Source: Thermoplasmata archaeon (lineage in GTDB: Archaea; Thermoplasmatota; Thermoplasmata; JAGHBH01). Taken from it: DNA of 10,734 nucleotides. Numbering within the stretch: position 1 is the stretch's first letter; every line of letters begins with the position of its first letter. Location: assembly GCA_030673205.1 (NCBI GenBank), contig DAOVJP010000022.1:1-10734 (forward strand). Reading direction: 5' to 3'. Positions 7,501 to 10,734 of this stretch are shown here, piece by piece. Below the pieces are notes generated by a model, which did not search any database, had not been told where the DNA came from, and was given only the letters and a program-made list of their open reading frames with translations. Both the position numbers and the translations under genes were made by a program.

Positions 7501-10500
7501 CTCGCCTGCTGAGCCCTCACATAGACCCTGTGATTCCCGAGGGAAAAGCCGGATATGCTGAGATCCCCGTGGACCATTATGGGATAGTCCGCTAGTACAT
7601 GTGCGGGAACCGTGAGCGGGGTGGCCGCCCCCTCTCCCGGATCGGTATCGATATACGCCTCGGCGGCGATGACAAGACTGTTGCCATCGGAAACGTTGGC
7701 GGTCACATGTATCCAGCTATCCATGCTGTTCACCGGATTGGGCGACACCTCCACGTTGCTGGTGATAGGGGGAGATGTGGAGACCGTGACATCCACATAG
7801 GTGGACGCGTTGGCCGCGCTCGGGCCGGTGATGTTCCAATAGCCGTTAGCGTCCTGGCCGCGCACAAAGATACGGTAGACTCCGGGGGCGAGGGACACGA
7901 CCGTAGCCTCCACGACCTCGGAGAGGCTGTCGAAGGCGCCATCCTGCGCCGCCATGGCGTGGTTGCTCCCTGCGCCTGCGTCTCCCACATGGTCCCACCA
8001 CCACTCTGCCGCCTGAACGATGGACCATTGGTCCGTCACCGTGGCGGTGAGGTCTATGGAGAGCGCCTCATTGGTAGGGTCGGGAGCGGTGGACACGGCG
8101 GAGGTGGCGGGGGAGTCGCGGGTGATCTCGAAGTTCACCTGTGAAACAAGACCCCATGTCCCCATGTCGTCCAGTGCCATGACGGAGAATGTGTGGGTGC
8201 CATTGGTCCACGTTGACCAGTCGGAGATGTCCACAACAACATGCCCGTCCTCTACCTGGAAGTCGCCGAACGGTGGAGTGTCAGGGGTCATGGATGTGGG
8301 GGCAGGGAACACGTCGGACCAATAGTGTATATCATCAACGAAGAAGCCAGCTCCCGCATCAGCGGAGGCGTATAATGTCACGGAAGCGGATTCGTTGGTA
8401 GGGTCTGGGTCCACTATCAGATCATAACATGCGGGGCCAGCTCCGGCCGCGCCCACTCCGTCGATATAGAACTCGTCAACCCCGCCAGCTTCGGCGGCGC
8501 TGTCAGCAGAGAATGATATCATTATTTGCATGTTATTGACCAGGTATGCTGAAATATCCTGTATGACCGGGGTCCAAACCCCTGTACCGCCACTGATGCT
8601 GGATATGGGGTTCCATGTGCCCCCTCCATCATCGGAAAGGCTTAGAGCCACATACTCTCCAGCATCCATCTTGTTACAGCTCCAATTGAAGAACAGGGTC
8701 GCACCTGTACAAACACTGAGGTCTATGTCGCCTGTCCACATCTGGGAATCGCCGCCACCTCCCTTATATTCCACTCCGAATAGGCCAGTGTGTGCTCCTC
8801 CGGCGTTGACATTCAGTTTGTTCCCTGGATCGTTCTCCGTCCACGGTCCGCCACTCCAGTCGCCCGTTTCAAAGTCATCTTCCCATGCTAACGCCCTGCT
8901 TCCCGCCCGTGTGAAGCTCAACGGCCGCTCGTACAGCCCGTTTATGAAGGCGTATTCCCAGGGCATGAACACTATCCTGCTGGCCGTGACCGTGCTCTCC
9001 CATGAGATGGTGCAGTAGTGGCTCTGGGATTCGTCCTGCCAGAATACTCCCGTAGCCTCCGAGTCCGGCACTATCCTGTCGCCTGCGTCGGCGAACACGT
9101 CCGTGTCGTCCATCTGGTATTTCATCCCGTGGGTTATCTCGTTGTACAGCACTCCCTGGATGGGGTCGCTGATGCCTACGTCGTGGTAGACCTCTGCGAT
9201 GTGCAATATGTCCCTGGCGAACCACTCAGAGGTGGCCCCGTCACCGGGTGATATCTCTTCGAGTATGCCCTGTCCCATCATCCAGAGCTGCCCGCTCTTG
9301 TTCTCTATGTAATTCCGGATGACATTCTGGTCTTCGAGCATTATGGTGTTCGTCGTGGCCTCACCGCATATCCAGATGAGTGCTTTGAACCTCTCCACCA
9401 GGTTGATCTCCGGGCCGCGGAGGCCTAAGGGCACCGTATACAGGGTGTAATCGTAGCCCAGGGTATCTATGCTGTCCGTTATGTTGCTCGTGGTGTTGTA
9501 CAATACGCCGCCGTTGTTGGCGCTCTCGTCATCGTCCACTATGAGCAGCGTGTATTTCACATATATCGTGAGATTGAATATGGGGTTGTCCGATGATATC
9601 TCGTTGTTCAACTCGTTCGTTTCCGCAATAGTGTTCCCGGGGTCGGCCACCACCCTCAACTGATGGTATCCGGGATCCAGATCGGCCATCAACGTGATGG
9701 TGACCTCCTTCGCCTCGCCGGGATTCAGTTGTACCTCCTCCACGGTCATCGAGGCATTCACCCTGGGATCGTTTGTGGAAAGGCGCATGCCGTCGATGTA
9801 GAATGCAGCCGGTACATCCCATCCGTTGGCCCCGTTGTTCCTCAATATAGCGGATATCGTTATGTCGTCCTTGTATGCGGGGGACTGCGGCGTCACTCCT
9901 ATCTGGGCTATGGCTATATCCTCCCCGCTCCGCACCTGCAGTCCGCCAAGCCATCTGAGAACGTTGTATGCCAGGGCGGCCTGGTCTGCGGGATACCGTA
10001 TCTTGGAGAACTCGAAGGAGAAGAACACGCTCCAATGGGACTGGTTGTATGTCGCCGCGTTCACATCGCCCGTGGCGTCGGTGAAAAGCTCCTCCCCAAG
10101 GGCGTCAACGGTGAAATAGTCACCCCTGGAATAGGGCCCCCTGACCGTGGTGTTGTATACCATCCCGTTCGTTATGGAGTGGTTATCGTTGCCTATCAGC
10201 GGGTCTTCCGGGCCGGTGTCGACGGGGTTCGCCGTATCCACCATGAGCCTGTTCTTCGCCCAGGTCAGGTCAAAACCGGGATCGTTGAGTGCCCCCTCGC
10301 TGATGAGCCACAGCGTCCTGTTCTCGTCCAAGAACCGGTCCAGGTTCGCCCTGTCCGTCGAGGTGATGGTGTTGGAGGTCTCATAGCCTGTCATCCATAT
10401 TACGATATCATAATCCTTGAGGGGATAGTTGCCAGCGTCATACGCGGGTCCGTGGAGCCCGGTGACCGTGTGGAGCGTGGTAGAGACCATGAAGCCAGAG

Positions 10501-10734
10501 GATTCCAATGCAGATATCATCCAGCTCACCGTGTCCCAACTACTGCCGTCCCGTGGAGCGTGGTCATCGTCCACCAACAATATGGAGGGCAGCACGGTTA
10601 TGTTCGATGTGGTCTCGTTGTTGGTGGGATCGGCGGCATCGTTCTCAACCGGGTCGGACTACTTGATCGTGGCAACGATCGTATGGTCTCCGCCGCTAGC
10701 CGGGTGCCGATTTATGATGAACGGGGTGGGGACC
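4557..10734 (-). CDS. Giant secreted modular protein (CARDB, LLVDDD modules, jelly-rolls, Ig-like repeats, vWA), N-terminus beyond the window
   Basis: The unbroken reading runs 2012 codons from GTG at 10595 to TGA at 4557. That GTG lies mid-domain and is probably not the start, because protein-like sequence continues in frame to the right edge across a TAG at 10659-10661. Counting from GTG 10595, the order is: LLVDDD domain (4-220), CARDB-like (224-344), second LLVDDD domain (347-570), MAM/immune-inhibitor-A-like jelly-roll (572-716), four Ig-like repeats (722-1157), CARDB-like (1184-1290), second jelly-roll (1296-1370 and 1665-1811) split by a vWA domain (1371-1664), and third jelly-roll (1822-2008, ending GGFYMDDVVISG). 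The vWA has its MIDAS: D1380-x-S-x-S1384, T1457 and D1489. I see no catalytic motif, transmembrane helix or sorting signal at the C-terminus. A secreted adhesin or binding scaffold acting beside the downstream peptidase is inferred; the first residues and signal peptide are not in the window. Confidence 0.88.
4561..4566 (-). promoter_or_regulatory. Strong Shine-Dalgarno site overlapping the end of the giant gene
   Basis: AGGAGG on the minus strand is a perfect match to the anti-Shine-Dalgarno sequence and lies inside the last codons of the upstream gene (the Thr-Gly-Gly end). It directly abuts GTG 4560, which is too close for ideal use, and is six bases from the in-frame TAG. It is about 60 bases from GTG 4500, too far to serve that start. 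It therefore argues that peptidase translation begins near 4550-4560. Confidence 0.6.
4572..5132 (-). other. C-terminal jelly-roll domain of the giant protein
   Basis: Residues 1822-2008 begin with WDQWELST, pass through LYTQPIDLTNALHATMSAYF and FRVEVSSNNGVTWYPL, and end GGFYMDDVVISG. This is the usual layout of MAM or immune-inhibitor-A-like beta-sandwiches, which bind ligands or aid folding beside secreted enzymes. It carries an insertion rich in Asp and Gly (about 1918-1944, including DPDGDGW) that looks like a calcium-binding loop. The protein ends four residues after the domain. Confidence 0.6.
5196..5216 (-). repeat. Run of seven glycine codons
   Basis: Residues 1794-1800 of the giant protein are seven glycines between YEY and WWLDDIKV, in a loop of the second jelly-roll. 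The DNA alternates GGC and GGA codons, so the tract is not a pure mononucleotide run. Gly-rich loops before the W-x-x-D-D strand are common in this fold. Confidence 0.6.
5604..6485 (-). other. vWA domain with intact MIDAS, nested inside a jelly-roll domain
   Basis: Residues 1371-1664 start with the hydrophobic strand SVILGLVIDNSVSM, giving D1380, S1382 and S1384 of the metal-ion-dependent adhesion site. T1457 (GQATQIWDA) and D1489 (AVVVLSDGADYHS) complete it. The strand MPIYTIGLALE near 1575 and the helix MLIEIFQDISEAIGSG near 1648-1663 match the end of the fold. An extra segment of about 80 residues (about 1494-1572, rich in Trp, His and Gly) lengthens the domain well past the usual size. 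vWA domains of this kind bind proteins through a divalent metal. Confidence 0.8.
7125..8432 (-). repeat. Four tandem Ig-like repeats of about 105-110 residues in the giant protein
   Basis: Residues 722-1157 hold four diverged copies. Each opens with a proline-rich signature (DPDPTNES, APDPTNEA, SPNPVNSM, TPNPTEGA), continues with a strand of the type VTLTATV, an A-E-W/Y/A aromatic strand (QAAEWWWD, IAAEAYID, AAAEYFVG), and closes with G-x-H/Y-x-x-x-V-x-A/G-x-D followed by W (YRIFVRGQDANGYW, HRVYVRAQQASDGAW, YQLWILGKDSLNQW). Identity is low enough that this is an old duplication visible only in the protein. The repeats probably act as a rigid spacer or binding array. Confidence 0.75.
8448..8882 (-). 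other. First jelly-roll (MAM/immune-inhibitor-A-like) domain of the giant protein
   Basis: Residues 572-716 read EDDFETGDWSGGPW at the start, have MWTGDIDLSVCTGATLFFNW and VALSLSDDGGGTW in the middle, and end with EFYIDGVG. These are the hallmark strands of the concanavalin-like jelly-roll found in many secreted peptidases and adhesins. It resembles the two later jelly-rolls of the same protein, so the module has been triplicated. Confidence 0.65.
8886..10586 (-). repeat. Duplicated LLVDDD alpha/beta module with intervening CARDB-like domain
   Basis: Residues 4-220 and 347-570 are two copies of the same module. Matching points are ILLVDDDH and LLIVDDDE at the start, DYDIVIWMTGYETSNTIT and RFKALIWICGEATTNTIM in the middle, and LWLISEGAL and LWMMGQGIL further on. 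The module resembles glutamine-amidotransferase-like flavodoxin folds found in secreted archaeal and bacterial proteins, with no catalytic Cys seen. Between the copies, residues 224-344 are a CARDB-like beta-sandwich (ILRNNG, LNPGEAKEVTITL, ETNELNNE). The same CARDB ending precedes the first copy, upstream of 10595. Confidence 0.75.
10659..10661 (-). other. In-frame TAG codon inside the giant gene
   Basis: Reading the frame of the giant protein upstream of GTG 10595 gives SDPVENDAADPTNNETTSNI before it, then TAG, then upstream of that PASGGDHTIVATIK, open to the window edge. This matches the end of a CARDB domain, equivalent to GYHQLRVVADPGNTIAETNE before the second LLVDDD module. The TAG therefore interrupts what looks like continuous protein. 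Readthrough, recoding, a nonsense mutation or a sequence error could each explain it. Confidence 0.7.

Noticed and set aside
1520..10386. Numerous plus-strand and alternative-frame open readings opposite the two large genes
   Set aside because: All lie inside the two domain-rich minus-strand genes; their translations lack domains and reflect GC-rich codon structure read in the wrong frame.
10490..10586. ILLVDDD start resembling a response-regulator receiver domain
   Set aside because: The first strand looks alike, but the phospho-acceptor Asp strand and the conserved Lys/Thr positions are not seen. The next strand reads DYDIVIWMTGYE, typical of amidotransferase-like folds in secreted proteins, and the protein is extracellular in style.
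1..10734. tRNA or rRNA genes, CRISPR arrays, insertion sequences, attachment sites
   Set aside because: No cloverleaf-like sequence, regularly spaced identical repeats, transposase motifs or terminal inverted repeats were noticed on either strand by reading. A covariance-model search was not possible here.

Overview
This window reads as one end of a surface and secretome locus from an archaeon, most likely a Thermoplasmatota lineage. The evidence is a TATA-box promoter, AGGAGG/GAGGTG ribosome-binding sites, frequent ATA codons, very large modular secreted proteins with many N-x-S/T sequons, and a C-terminal membrane anchor without a bacterial sorting motif. This placement is inferred from style, not from a phylogenetic marker. 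All recognisable genes lie on the minus strand, and the plus strand holds no convincing gene.

Read in the direction of transcription (right to left), the layout is as follows. (1) A giant secreted modular protein enters from the right edge and ends with TGA at 4557. It carries CARDB-like and 'LLVDDD' modules in alternation, a jelly-roll, four tandem Ig-like repeats, another CARDB-like domain, a vWA domain inserted inside a second jelly-roll, and a third jelly-roll. (2) A membrane-anchored double peptidase (1576-4500) follows closely. It fuses a complete M14 zinc carboxypeptidase to a complete C11 clostripain-type cysteine peptidase, with two beta-sandwich domains, an NGTEG-repeat stalk and a C-terminal transmembrane helix. 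(3) A 230-base intergenic gap contains a TATA box. (4) A third secreted protein with a signal peptide and beta-helix-like rungs runs off the left edge.

The giant protein and the peptidase are probably co-transcribed, since there is little room for a promoter between them. Together they suggest extracellular protein binding and degradation: the giant as adhesin or scaffold, the peptidase combining internal cleavage with C-terminal trimming.

The most interesting signal is that both large genes appear shortened at their 5' ends by an in-frame TAG, although the protein-like reading continues through it. At 10659-10661 the TAG sits inside what reads as the end of a CARDB domain. At 4552-4554 it sits between a strong AGGAGG and the positively charged start of a signal peptide. 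Both genes terminate with TGA. This fits TAG being read as an amino acid (pyrrolysine is the known archaeal case), but two point mutations or sequence errors are not excluded.
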